Positions 37,701-48,561 of a DNA stretch of 64,000 bases are shown one piece after another. A model generated the notes under the pieces. The model ran no database searches and was not told where the DNA came from. It saw only the letters and a program-made list of their open reading frames with translations. Source of the DNA: Apostichopus japonicus. Taxonomy: Eukaryota; Echinodermata; Holothuroidea; Aspidochirotida; Stichopodidae. Every line of letters starts with the position of its first letter. Position 1 is the stretch's first letter. Location of the stretch: the NCBI RefSeq assembly GCF_037975245.1, contig NC_092562.1:2115001-2179000 (forward strand). Direction: 5' to 3'. A program made the position numbers and the translations under genes.

Positions 37701-40700
37701 AAAAAAAAATAGCTTCATATGCTACACAAAAGTATCTTCATTTCCTACAGGTAAATAAATAACTTTTATTTGTGAAACAAGTGCACAGCTATATTTTAAT
37801 TTTTGTACATAAAACTTTAAAAAATTTTTGTGATGGTTTCAATAGTAGGCAAAAATTTAAAAAGACTTCACTTTTTCTCTCTCCTCATAAATGCTTTGCA
37901 AGGAGTGTGCACATATCTCTATGATCATGGTAACTTTCCATGCCATGCTCATGCCATGTTAAACAGTAAACATATGAAATGAACACCTCATATTATAATT
38001 AAATATATTTTAACCGCGCCTCATAAATGCTGTGCAAGGAGTAGGCACATATCACTATGATCATGGTAATTTTCCATGCCATGCCATGTTAAACAGTATA
38101 CATATGAAATGAACACCTCGTACCGTAATTAAATATATTTTAACCGTGCCACTGTCCCCGTCGACAGCGCTGATTCGGATGTTCTTCGTGCTGACTTTCT
38201 CTGCGATCATTTCCGACCATATTTTAGCGTTGAGAAGAACTCGTAGACTTCCCTGCGCTCTCATGACTGTGAACAGAAAAGAAAAAAAAATTTAAAAAAA
38301 AAAAAATCAGATTTAATTTTGCATTCGGCCGATTGCAATATCACCTTTCTTGTTTCGGATCAAATGATTTAACAAAATAGATGACTGCTGTAGAAGCTGG
38401 TACACGTTTTATGTAATAATCTACAAAATTCAATGCAAATTGATCAGTTTTCTCATGCCAAAAAACCAAAGAAAAAGAAACAGCCCAAGTTAATTTTTTA
38501 CAATTGAACATATGATAGGCACAAGAAAAACCAAGGTTGCTTAGTAATACTGGAGACCAAGTGAGGCAACAGAGGATTACTATTCAGTATCTATACCGGG
38601 ATTTCCCTAAATTTATCCCCCCACGAACCCCCTATGGATGTCAGAGTTGTCCAGGAACCTCCAACTTTTCGAGACACGATCTGAGTCATTATTATACTAT
38701 AATACTCATAACAGTGCTTCGTAAAAGATCAAGTTCATAGTGTAATATTGTAATGCAAAAAAACATGAGATGAACAAATATTTATTTGGAAACTTCAAGA
38801 TCAGATCTTTATGCTCACGACGTACTGTAATGCGTACACCAACTTCACCAAAGTCATGCAGCCTGTGTCTGTTTCATAATTCGGTTATTTATCACATACA
38901 CGGTACGGTACTACTATGGCAACATATGCGTATTGAACGCGAAAAGAGTTTGTACATTACTAAATTATATTTATGACTTAAATATATTTTTGACTTTCAG
39001 AAACGTCTTACGAACCCCCTGGGATGGACTCACACGTCCCCTGGGGGTTCATGCACCCCAGTTGGGGAACCCCTGATATATACAGTCACAGTGCTAAGTC
39101 CTATCAATGTCACAGCATTGTTGGGTGTATGTACTGCAATGAGACCTGTGTTTATAAGGTGAAATCCTGATGTCTGCTGCTTGCATCTACGTACATTGTT
39201 TTTGCAGTCCTGATATGCTACATGCCATCCAGCTGTCATTCCATCGTTTGAAAGAATATAGGAGGGCGTTGTGGTCAAGTGGTTAAGGCAGTGGACTTGT
39301 GATCTAAAGGTTCGAGCCCTGGCCAGATCATTGCGTTGTGTCCTTAGGCAAGGCACTTTATCTCCATTGCCTCTCTTCACCCAGGTGTATAAATGGGGAC
39401 TTGGGAGGTCACTTGTAAATATAGTTGCATGCGCCGGTTTGTGGCTGCACCCTATGGGTCGTCCCCCAGGGGACACGTGGCTGTGGTGCACTGTTGTGCC
39501 CCAGGAGAGATTGTTTTAATTGTGCACACTTTGGGTGTGTCGGTGTGACAAGTTACCAATGACCAGGGTTAATTGTAAAGCGCATAGAACTTGTGGATTA
39601 TGCGCTATATAAATAACGGCGTAATACTACTAATAATAATAATAATATAAACTTTGGAATTGCAAAGGTCAGCATTGAAAATGGCATCTTCCCACCAAAG
39701 TTCTGGGCTGACTCTGTTTCAAAGTTCAAGGAGAAGAGAAGAGAATAACTGAACTTACTGATCCTAGATTCCATCTGTTCATTGTAATCGCTGGGTACTC
39801 TGTCATTTAGCCTCAGTAAACCTCTGCCTCGCTCCACCCAAGCCTGCTTGTCGACTTGGAACAGATGTAGTTTGCACTGGGCCTACAAGTCAATAAAGAG
39901 AGAGTGTTGTTATGGAATGCCAAATGGGACAATAAAGTACTGACCAATCTAATGTGACAGTAAGTCAATAGTTAGTAACATTCATACACCTCTGCCTCGC
40001 TCCACCCAAGCCTGCTTGTCAACTTGGAACAGATGATTTTCTGCACTGGGCCAACCAGTGAATACACAGAGAACAGAGGTATGGAATGCCAAATAGGACA
40101 TTAAACTGACAATTTATGTGGCAACAAGTCATACCCATTAACAATGAAACTGTTGATAATAGAAATGATAAAATGCTAAATGTAATAATTAACTTCAGTC
40201 TTCTCCACATGAGGAGCAAATTTGACTTTTTGAAAAGAAAAAAAAATCCCTGCTCCTTTAAAAGATATTAAACGGTAACCGAGCTCTGCCGACCTGTAGG
40301 ACGTTTTCTTCCCCTTCTTCGCCAGTAAAGAGTTGAACTTCTTCAAACTTTACTCGGCTTTTCTCTTTGGCACTCTCTAGTTCCTTTGCATTTTCAGCTA
40401 AACTTTTTGCACTTTGCTCTGTTTTGTTCATCAAAGATCGAGGGAAGAAAGAGAAATTTTATTAATGCAAGCAAGAGAGAAAACGTCCAAGAAAAAGTCA
40501 TCGTTGAACAGAAAAGGATAATGTCTATACAGACAAAGGAGTATACATATTAAATATTTTTATAAAATATTATTTTATACAGCTTGTTATTGATCATAAA
40601 TAAGCCAATCAATTGATTAAAAGATAACTTGACTTCTGGGAGAGAAACCTCCGAAAAAGGTGATATGGATAGCAATGCATTTAAGCTATTCCAACTTCCA

Positions 40701-43700
40701 CGAGCACCACCATATCATTACCGTTGTTTTACACTACTGTTGTGTAAAACATACATGCAGTTGGCTTAGTACTTACGCCATTATTCATTCCTCTTGATCA
40801 AACATTTCGTTAATGAAACAAGTCTAAGATTGCATAAGAAAGTGTTAAATTCATACATTTTGGCATTCACAGTCAAGTTTGTCGTCTAGAGTTAACTCTC
40901 TACAGCAATTTGGTCTGTCGGACAATTTCTAAGGTAACTTTGTTTGTCTCAAACAGAAACTTTTTCGTCTCTGACTGCACACGACGACTAACTACAAATC
41001 AGCCCTGTTAGGCAATGTTTGTTTGTTTGCTTTCAACAGCCAAGATTTTGTTGGACAATCTAATTTATAATACATCTGAGACTCACCTGTCTCTATTTGT
41101 TCCGTGTCCTGCTCAATTTCTTCCTTCTAAACGAAGAGAAAAGGAGAGAAATAGATCTCACATATTCAAGGCATAAATACATATGAATTGATCGATCTTC
41201 GAAAGAAAAGAAACCGTTTCTAATTTACGATAAGAGCTGCAAATATTCCTCATGTTACAATTAAAGAGACAATCCACCTTGTTCTCTCTTCTTTATCTAA
41301 CACACAACAAACAATAGTGCTGCAAACAATGGCCACCACTCAACGCAGGTACAGGCTTATTGTGTACCGAATTCCATCAGAGGATTAAAAACAAAAACAA
41401 AATACATGTAGGTGCATCTCAGAAGCTTGATATTCTCAAGGAAGTGTAAAAGACATATATATTCAAAGTCATAACAGAATAGTAGGTAGTACGTAATAGA
41501 AACTTCAAGATCCTCCTGCTCACATATAAAGCCCTGCATGGATTAGCACCAGAATACATGAGTAGCATGATCACCACCCGCTCTCTCGGATCCTCAAAGT
41601 CATTTGGTCAAAGATTGTTTTCTAATGCCGCTCCTACTCATTGGAACTCACTTCCACTGCACATCAAGTTGGCTCCCAACGTTAACATTTTCAAAAACAG
41701 ACTCAAAACTGATCTATTTTTGACTGCCTTCCCTGAGCACTGGCACCACTGAGCATTGCTTTTCCTCTGGATATTGGCGCTATATAAATTTGCATTTATT
41801 ATTATATATTTTAATTATTAATGACCAATGTAGGCATTTTCATACAACTTAAGTCTTTGGAATGATGGCAAGTCCCATTTTTTCTTTTTCACAGCTCCCG
41901 TACATACAGTATTTACATACAGTGGTTTACTGTGGGGGACATGAATTAAATTGCTTGTAAAATGGTCGTTTCGAGCATGTTGAGACTTGGGCACAGTGTC
42001 TTATTGTAGGTGATATGTGGGACTGAGCATTCTAGTATGTTTGCAAACCATATGGGACTAGCTTACCTTGACCCTATCAGACAGATTCTGTCCAAACACA
42101 TATTGACCGGCAATTTGTAACTCTCCTTCTTGCTTGGATGGGCTCTTTGGGAAAAGGGAGAAAAGAAGATAAGAAATGAAATTTAGCAGTTGAAACTTAG
42201 AACAAGGATTACAACACCCCCCCCCCCCCCCGAAACCAAAAAGAGGACATTTGCAATTACTAATGGATCGAAAAGCATTACGCGAAAAATTGAGATTCAT
42301 AAGGATTTAATTTTAAATTCTTTCAGTGGTTACTCTAGCAAACACAGCAAACAGTACTTCAGACAACCCAATTGCATAAAACTAAACTTCCTGTAACTTT
42401 TGAAAAGTGCCGCACCCACCCCACCCCCCCACCCCTCCCATTAAACGAAAACAATCTGCTAGATACACTGTCAATATTTTCTCTATTGATTCACAACTTA
42501 CCGTCACCCTAGCATTCATGTTTTGTCCAAAGACAAATTTCTGTTTATCAGTACTGGAAACACCCTTTTTGCTTTCTTTGAATTCTTCTTTAGGTTTCTT
42601 CTCTTCGCTGGAAAGGGAAGAGAAAAATAATTACAAAAAAAATAATTGCTTCTAAATCAGACAAGATAAGTGGTCAAATGTTTGTCACTTCGGATAGTTT
42701 TTGTATCGTTCGCGTGGCTAGATCTAACAATTCTGAGTTAGCACAAGAGATAGAGATAGCACAACATTAATGTATGTGACTAACAAAGGTAACATTCATG
42801 TGACCAAGACACCATGTGATAACAAGCTTGTTTACCACAAACAATGAATGTTTGGCCTCTGTGTATAATTTAAACCCTACAGTACCATGAGGGACTGCAT
42901 TAATGGAAAAGGTGGCCGATGTTTGGCTCCTACAGGGGTAAAGTTTGGAGAGTACTGGTGAGAAGAGTAGGGACAGAGGTAGATTTTTGTACTAGGCCAA
43001 CACACCAATAGCTGAGCTTGCATCCTGGACTATGTCAATTAGATTTAATTAATTAATCAATTAATTAATTAATTAATTAATTAATTAAATAACTCCATTC
43101 ACTAGGTATCCATTTGGTCTCCCTGCTACGCTTTGAGTCAGTAAGCCATCTTCACTTTCATTCATTTGCTTGATTGAATTTTTATCAAAAACAAGAAAAA
43201 TTAAGAATATTTATTTTGGGCATTGCGCTAAAATACATACAAATTTTAAATATTTACTTAAAACTGATTAAAATTTTAGAGAAATCATAACACACACAAC
43301 TAGCCCATAATTTTTTGGTCGTACTCTGATTGTGAACGAAATATCACAAGGACCTCCTCTAGACCAGCAAATTATGATTTTCATATTAAAGTCATCATTT
43401 CAGGAGAAATTTTTTTTCTTCAAATATGTCTTTTTTTTTTTTACAATTTACCGCTTTGGAGCTGAGTTGTGAGAACCGTAAGAAACTATTTTGTGTGTCT
43501 CCATTTAAACAAGAAAAAAATAGTGATATTTATTTTGGGCATCGAGCTAAATACATACAAATTTTAAATATTTACTCAAACTGATTAAAATTTTGGAGGA
43601 ATCATAACACACATGACTAGACCATAACTTTTTGGTTGTACTTTGATTGTGAAAAACGAAATATATCACGTAGGACCTCCTCTAGACCAGCAAATTATGA

Positions 43701-46700
43701 TTTTCATTATTAAAGTCATCATTTCAGGAGACCCAATCTTTTTGCCAAAAATGTCTTGCATGCATTTTTTTTTTTTTTAACAATTTACCGCTTTGGAGCT
43801 GGTTGTGAAAACTGTAGGAAATAATTTTGTCCGTCTCCGTTTTGTCCTTTCGCGTTTTCTTTCTCGGAGAAGTCGACCGTGTGAAGCTGGCTGTCGGAGA
43901 AGGTCCCAAAGACACCGAACCCGACGTCTCGGTCTGTCTCTCCGGTGGACAGCTTGAGAAAGTTCACTTTTCGCTTTTCGGAATCTGCTTGCTCCGATGT
44001 ATTACTTTCATCCTCTTTCTGTAAACTCTCGGATTCCTCGCTCGTGGAATCGGCTGCAGACTTGCTGAAAGCTATGGAAATGGTAAAAACAAAGTACAAA
44101 TTTGCACAGGTTCAAGCACAAAAAGGCCATTCATCAATATGGAATACAGTGTGCACGACAAATGCTGAGCACCTCTGCTAGACAAGGGCGAAGGAGGGTG
44201 GAGGTCTGCGAGGTGTCAGGAGAGGGTGGGGGGGTGGGGCAAGAGATGCTCTCAAGTTTACATGAAGTAACTACTGACATAAACACTCAAGGAATAAATT
44301 TATCCGGTATCACACTGCAAAATGCTATGCAAAATGCTATGCAAAATGGGCGAAATGCTATGCAAAATGGGCGAAATGCTATGCAAAATGGGCAAAATGC
44401 TATGCAAAATGGGCGAAATGCTATGCAAAATGGGCAAAATGCTATGCAAAATGGGCAAAATGCTATGCAAAATGGGCAAAATGCTATGCAAAATGGGCGA
44501 ATTGATATACAATTGAGAAGATGCATAGCAATTTTATTTAGCACAGTGAGCTTTCAACACTACTATGTCAACTTGGACACTAATTTATTTCCGACCTACT
44601 AGTCAGTCAAGCTAGTCAGACATGTTGTAAAACATGGTAATTGCTGGCATGTGAAAGAAGAGATTACAGGTGGTATGAAGGGTCAGAAGAGGGCAAAATT
44701 TGTGAAAATGGGTTCAACTGATGATGATGGACGTTAAGTCCACACATTTATACTCTGTGGGTATCAGCTTGTTATGGGATTTGTGTCCATACCACAACAT
44801 ACAACCATCGGGAATTGTCTAAGAAAGTCGTAACTTGCGCTAACTTGTGCAAAAAGAGATGACTTCTCCATCAAATGCTAATCAACTCCCTGATGTTACT
44901 TCCACGTGTCTAATCTGATCTCCCGATTAATTATTCATTGAGACTCACGATGAAATATGATTACGTTCTACTCACCCATCAAAAATGGATTTGAGCTCGC
45001 CGAGCCGAATAGCGACGGCCTAAGAAAAGGCTTCTCCTTGCTTCCATCGGAATCCTCATCTACAGAGAAGAAGAGAATAAATATGCAGGGGAAAAAAAAT
45101 GATTAATTTGTTGACGAGGCTTTCCAGGTATAATTGTAAAAATTTTTTGCCTGGCAGTTATTGATGGCTCTGAATTTTGTGTCATTATCAAATGTGATGA
45201 TTCTTTACAGAAACTGTGACACATCTGTGCACCTGTATAGGAATGCAATCATTCCGCATAGCAGTACTAGATCAATTATTTCCTCGCTTCCAACATTTTC
45301 GCGTGACGGAAACCAAAGCGTTTGACGCGGACATGCACAGTAGCTGCATTTGCAGGATAAGCTCACTCACCAAGCGAGCTGATAATTTGATAAACTTAAA
45401 TCAAATAAAAATTAAACTAAATAACTTGAGACAACTTGTTTGACAATAATACATACAGAACATCCCCAGGAAAATGAAATATCACTAAAGAGAAAAACAA
45501 ATATCGAGACCTTAAGAAAGCCTCAAAAACGAACCTGCAAGTTTTATATTTGTACTGTAAAGTGTATTTAACGGTTAGGGTTTAAAGCAAAATTTCAGAA
45601 TAATTTTCTTGGTAGTAATACCTTGACTGCTAAGCAAATAGTCAAGATGTGGTGTCATGGTTTGAATTTTACGATGAAAAACAAATCACAGACGAGAGAA
45701 TCTTGCTGAATCACTGATGACATTTAATTGACTGAAAGCAATTTGAAACTACTGTACCTTCAGTCTTTGGTGCTGGTTTAGCAACTCCGTGTATTAGCGT
45801 TGGTGGGTTCAATCTGAAAGTAGTTTTGTCATCTTCTGCAAAGCAACAACAAAAAAACCCAGATCACCTCTTTTAACTTGATGAAAATATATTCCGACAA
45901 TGTTGCAAAATATTAAACCTGACTGTCGCCCTCGCAAACTCTGGATACTAGGACACATCAATCACAACTGTGCTGTTTGCTAAATTGCAACTCCCAATGT
46001 GCATCTCTAAAGCATTCTTTATCACGACCTCTGATTGGCTACCGAAAATTGTCTCCCTTATTTAAAGCACTCTGATTGGTTGAATAAAAATTGTAATGAT
46101 ATTATTCAGTATCCTCGATTCCCAGCCTCCTCTTACCTATAATCCCACCCATGAATGGAGAGATTAGCTTTTTATTTATGAAGATAACGTTACAAAAAAA
46201 GGGTCTCTCTCTCAGCCTCGAACGGTAAAAGAAGACTCTTCTCACCTGAAGGTTCATGTATGTCTGACTGAACAGCTTCTGTCTCTGTGAGAAGAACGGA
46301 ACATCAAATTATTTACAAATATTACACCAAACTACGGTATCTTGACACCATTTTGAAAAAATTGCTTGTATAACACAAATATGCTGATAAACAGTGTTCT
46401 ATGGCCAAATATACTCCTTACAACCTGAAAAATAGCAACTTATGCTGTAGAGTCTATGAAATGAAAACTTGTTTGTATTTAATTTTTAAATCGCAAAAAA
46501 ATACTATGCACTCCATTAAACCATTCAATGTCCAAAATTCATCAGTGGAAAACAATATCAACAAACGACATCAGTTGTGTTTGATATTTGACATACACAA
46601 TTGAATGTCTGAATTCTAGTAGCCAGGCACGTGTATGATAGGAAGGAAAGTGAAAACGTTTGCAGCTTCTTTTTTTTCCCAGTCGAGCACTTTCGAAATT

Positions 46701-48554
46701 ATAGTTCATTGAAGAAGACAATTTTGGGAAAGGGAAAACAAAAACTATTAACATCAACAACATAGTGTTAGCTCAGTGGTTAAGGCCGGTGCCTTCCAAT
46801 CATAAGGTCCCGACTTCGAGTCACTCCAAGATTAATGTATGTCGTCCAGTTACAGAGTTCTTGACAATTGACAATTCATAATCAAGGACGTTAAATATGA
46901 ATGTAAGAGACTGACTTCGGTCAGCTTGCGGCTTTGATAAGCCAATGAGGATTCTTTGCAAGTTCCTGCTTGCAGGAGGATCTAAAATACATACATACAA
47001 CTGACCTTGTTTTTTAACTGCATTGGTATCACTACTGTCTTCTAATGGTCTCTGAAAAAAAGGAGAAAAGAAGCAGAAAAACATTAGTCAGCATGGACCA
47101 AGTTTGAGAGATCAATGTAATAAATATGCCAATTACTGATTATTGATTGGTAATTTAAAACTATAGCGCCAATGACACAGTAGCTCGACTACAAATAACC
47201 TGATGTCAACGAGACATTCAACAAAGTATGTAATGGTTAGTTGTAGTCCAAGAATTAAAAACTGTTATATTATATTTGTTTAATTTCAAGAATACTGTTT
47301 GGCTTTTTACTGCTTCTCATCTACGTGAAGCTGGTATGTACGTGTACGTTGTGAGTGGGAGTGTAACTAGGTGACATGCTGGCTTGTAAAAAAAATCATC
47401 CCAAGATGGCTAACTACTGTTAGATTTAGTAACTGAACATCATGTTGTTGAGACAGAGCTGAGCCTGCTTTACAGTAACATCCAGACTCAGCTCAGGCAT
47501 TGTGTTGATACAAATCCTAGTTGAAAAGCTCAGTTCAGTTACAATGACAGGAACCCAGTAGGACCTAGTTGAGATGAGTCTCAGTTGAGAACCTAGTTGG
47601 TCCCAGTTGAGAAGGAAACCTAGTAAAAAAACAGCTGGTGATGCTCCAAAACACACATTGACCACATCTTTGTAAATGTTTCTGGGGCAGTATTTGATAT
47701 CACTCAGATGACCTGAGATGACCTTTGACCATATGACAAATGAATCACTTTTGTGGCCCATTAACTGATGATCCACATGGCCAACTAAAATCAAACTAAC
47801 ACAAAAAATTGTCAGAGGAGTAGGCTTTGATATGAATCGCACATTTTGACCTCATGTGACCTCAGCTGACCTTTGACATCAAAAGTAAGAACAAGTTTTA
47901 TGACCAATCACTAACTGTACACTGTGACCAAGTTTGGTAAAAATCAAACATTAACCCAAGGAGGAGTAGGGTTTTGCGTGATTTCACTGTTTTACCTCTA
48001 TTTGACCCCAAATGACCTTTTGACCTACTTTTTGCTAGCATGAGTATCAACTTGTTGCTTTGCGTCATTACCTCACCAAGTTTGACAAGAAACGATCAAA
48101 CAGCATGGGCACGGTGGCCTTTTTACAACTGTTGACAGACAGACAGAAGTATTGCCATGACAAAAGCACAACTAGTTGAGCTAAAACAAAATGACCCACC
48201 ACCATGAAATTAGTTTGACATTGCAAACATGACAAGAGGCAAATTGAACTTTAAATCAATCAGACAAGGCCCAGAGTAATAAAGGGCCTCACCAGGAACA
48301 TTCACATCACTGAATGTCTGACGTACTGTACATTTATCACCTTGAAGTAGTAATATGAGACCAGGCTTGTGTTGAAAAACTTCACAACAAATGGTACAAA
48401 AAGAAGTTAAATAACTAATATATGTATACACATACATATTACATACATACAAATATATATATTTATATAATAGCCAACTAATTACCTTTGTTCCCTTAGG
48501 GTTGTCTGTTTGATTGTCATTGGAAGCAACACTTACAGTGGCCTGGTCAGCCAT
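34768..48554 (-). CDS. RANBP3: Ran-binding protein 3, 14 coding exons
   Basis: Nuclear Ran-GTP-binding cofactor of the exportin CRM1. Exons in transcript order: 48554-48486, 47051-47006, 46278-46246, 45835-45758, 45059-44976, 44071-43789, 42607-42502, 42144-42067, 41126-41087, 40418-40294, 39882-39759, 38266-38124, 37327-37117, 34847-34768. All phases join, giving about 499 aa; human isoforms are a little longer. It starts MADQATVSVAS. Residues 56-66 FRLNPPTLIHG match the vertebrate FRLKPPTLIHG. NYFLQF and two FVFGQN-type FG motifs (KFVFGQNMNARV, QYVFGQNLSDRV) follow. The Ran-binding domain is about 295-425 (EVQLFTGEEGEENVLQ, WVERGRGLLRLND, GSLRVLLNAKIW, KNIRISAVD), then an acidic tail. The basic nuclear signal known before the FRL motif in vertebrates was not found; an exon there may be missed. 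An AG 8 bases before the ATG implies a noncoding first exon. Confidence 0.93.
35181..37116. repeat. 76-bp minisatellite, 25 units of identical length, copying the RANBP3 exon 13 donor
   Basis: Units begin ATTTAAATGATTCTATCTAT and repeat every 76 bp from 35181 to 37081: 25 full units with no net length change (25 x 76 = 1900), followed by a partial unit that merges into exon 13. Read in the direction of transcription (minus), every unit carries ACAG|GTATCG or ACAG|GTATCA, the same sequence as the genuine exon 13 donor (GACAG|GTATCG at 37117/37116). It lies in the last RANBP3 intron. Variation is by point changes only (ATATAGG, ATTTAGG, TTTTAGG). Confidence 0.93.
37880..38152. repeat. Tandem duplication covering RANBP3 exon 12 donor
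   Basis: Two roughly 135-bp copies share CTCATAAATGCT, GCAAGGAGT, ATGATCATGGTAA, CCATGTTAAACAGTA, CATATGAAATGAACACCTC and TAATTAAATATATTTTAACC. The right copy contains the real exon 12 end (38124). The left copy carries a changed version with CATATTATAATT in place of CGTACCGTAATT, which destroys the donor. Confidence 0.8.
39058..39077. mobile_element. Possible hAT-type terminus
   Basis: CCCCAGTTGGGGAACCCCTG read inward from the right is CAGGGGTTCCCCAACTGGGG, the style of terminal inverted repeat seen in Charlie-like hAT elements. The matching left end was not located, so the extent is unknown. GAACCCCCT blocks near 38625 may be internal. Confidence 0.35.
39264..39650 (+). mobile_element. tRNA-derived SINE, family B, full copy
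   Basis: Starts GGAGGGCGTTGTGGTCAAG, with box A TGGTCAAGTGG and box B GGTTCGAGCCC. The body is shared with 19038-19418 (AGGCACTTTATCTCCATTGC, GTATAAATGGGGACTT, GTTACCAATGACCAGGGTTA), and it ends GCGCTATATAAATAACGGCG with a TAATAATAAT tail. It is flanked by short AATATA copies. It sits in RANBP3 intron 11, antisense to the gene. Confidence 0.85.
39821..40135. repeat. Tandem duplication of part of RANBP3 exon 11
   Basis: Two copies at 168-bp offset. The right copy (39989-40135) lies upstream in transcription. It repeats about 60 bp of exon 11 (CTCTGCCTCGCTCCACCCAA and ACTTGGAACAGATG) plus flanking intron (TATGGAATGCCAAATRGGAC). Its acceptor AG is changed (CTGGTTGGCCC in place of CTTGTAGGCCC) and it has a one-base net insertion, so it is a decayed pseudo-exon. 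Confidence 0.85.
41495..41830 (+). pseudogene. 5'-truncated LINE, reverse transcriptase C-terminal tail and 3' end
   Basis: An open stretch 41501-41752 reads NFKILLLTYKALHGLAPEYM, then SFGQRLFSNAAPTHWNSLP and LKTDLFLTAF before a stop, the standard C-terminus of CR1-type LINE reverse transcriptases. The 3' end GGCGCTATATAAATTTGCAT with TTATTATTATA is a LINE/SINE-type tail. It sits in RANBP3 intron 8, antisense to the gene. No catalytic domain. Confidence 0.78.
43042..43090. repeat. AATT/TTAA microsatellite
   Basis: About 12 near-perfect copies of AATT in RANBP3 intron 6. Confidence 0.9.
43189..43842. repeat. Tandem duplication of about 330 bp covering the end of RANBP3 exon 6
   Basis: Two copies (about 43189-43502 and about 43508-43842) share TTTATTTTGGGC, ACATACAAATTTTAAATATT, GGACCTCCTCTAGACCAGCA and ACAATTTACCGCTTTGGAGC. 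The right copy holds the true exon 6 end and donor at 43789/43788. The left copy repeats about 50 bp of exon end with an intact GCG|GTAAATTG donor, 337 bp further into the intron. Confidence 0.88.
44318..44505. repeat. 21-bp minisatellite in RANBP3 intron 5
   Basis: About nine copies of ATGCTATGCAAAATGGGCRA, the first ones shortened. The open frames through it on both strands are by-products of the 21-bp (7-codon) period and have no splice or homology support. Confidence 0.92.
46763..47001 (+). mobile_element. tRNA-derived SINE, family A, copy 2, next to RANBP3 exon 2 donor
   Basis: Same element as 9926-10170: GTGTTAGCTCAGTGGTTAAG, CTTCGAGTCACTCCAAGATT, GATAAGCCAATGAGG, GCTTGCAGGAGGATCT and an ATACATAC tail. 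Box B has a C in place of G at its second position. The tail ends about 5 bp from the RANBP3 exon 2 donor (47006/47005), and the element is antisense to the gene. Confidence 0.82.
47690..48035. repeat. TGACCT-rich dispersed repeat in RANBP3 intron 1
   Basis: Several clusters of TGACCT: TGACCTTTGACC at about 47718-47730, TGACCTCATGTGACCTCAG near 47850 with TGACCTTTGACAT following, and TGACCTTTTGACCT near 48012. This is the reverse-complement theme of the AGGTCA repeats at 26.0-26.6 kb and 29.1 kb. Confidence 0.5.
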
Positions 48555-48561
48555 TTGTCCT

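Noticed and set aside
44102-44602. Plus-strand 166-codon ORF with NAMQNGR repeats, and the minus-strand cysteine-rich frames opposite
   Set aside because: The 21-bp minisatellite is divisible by three, which keeps frames open on both strands. It lies in an intron of RANBP3.
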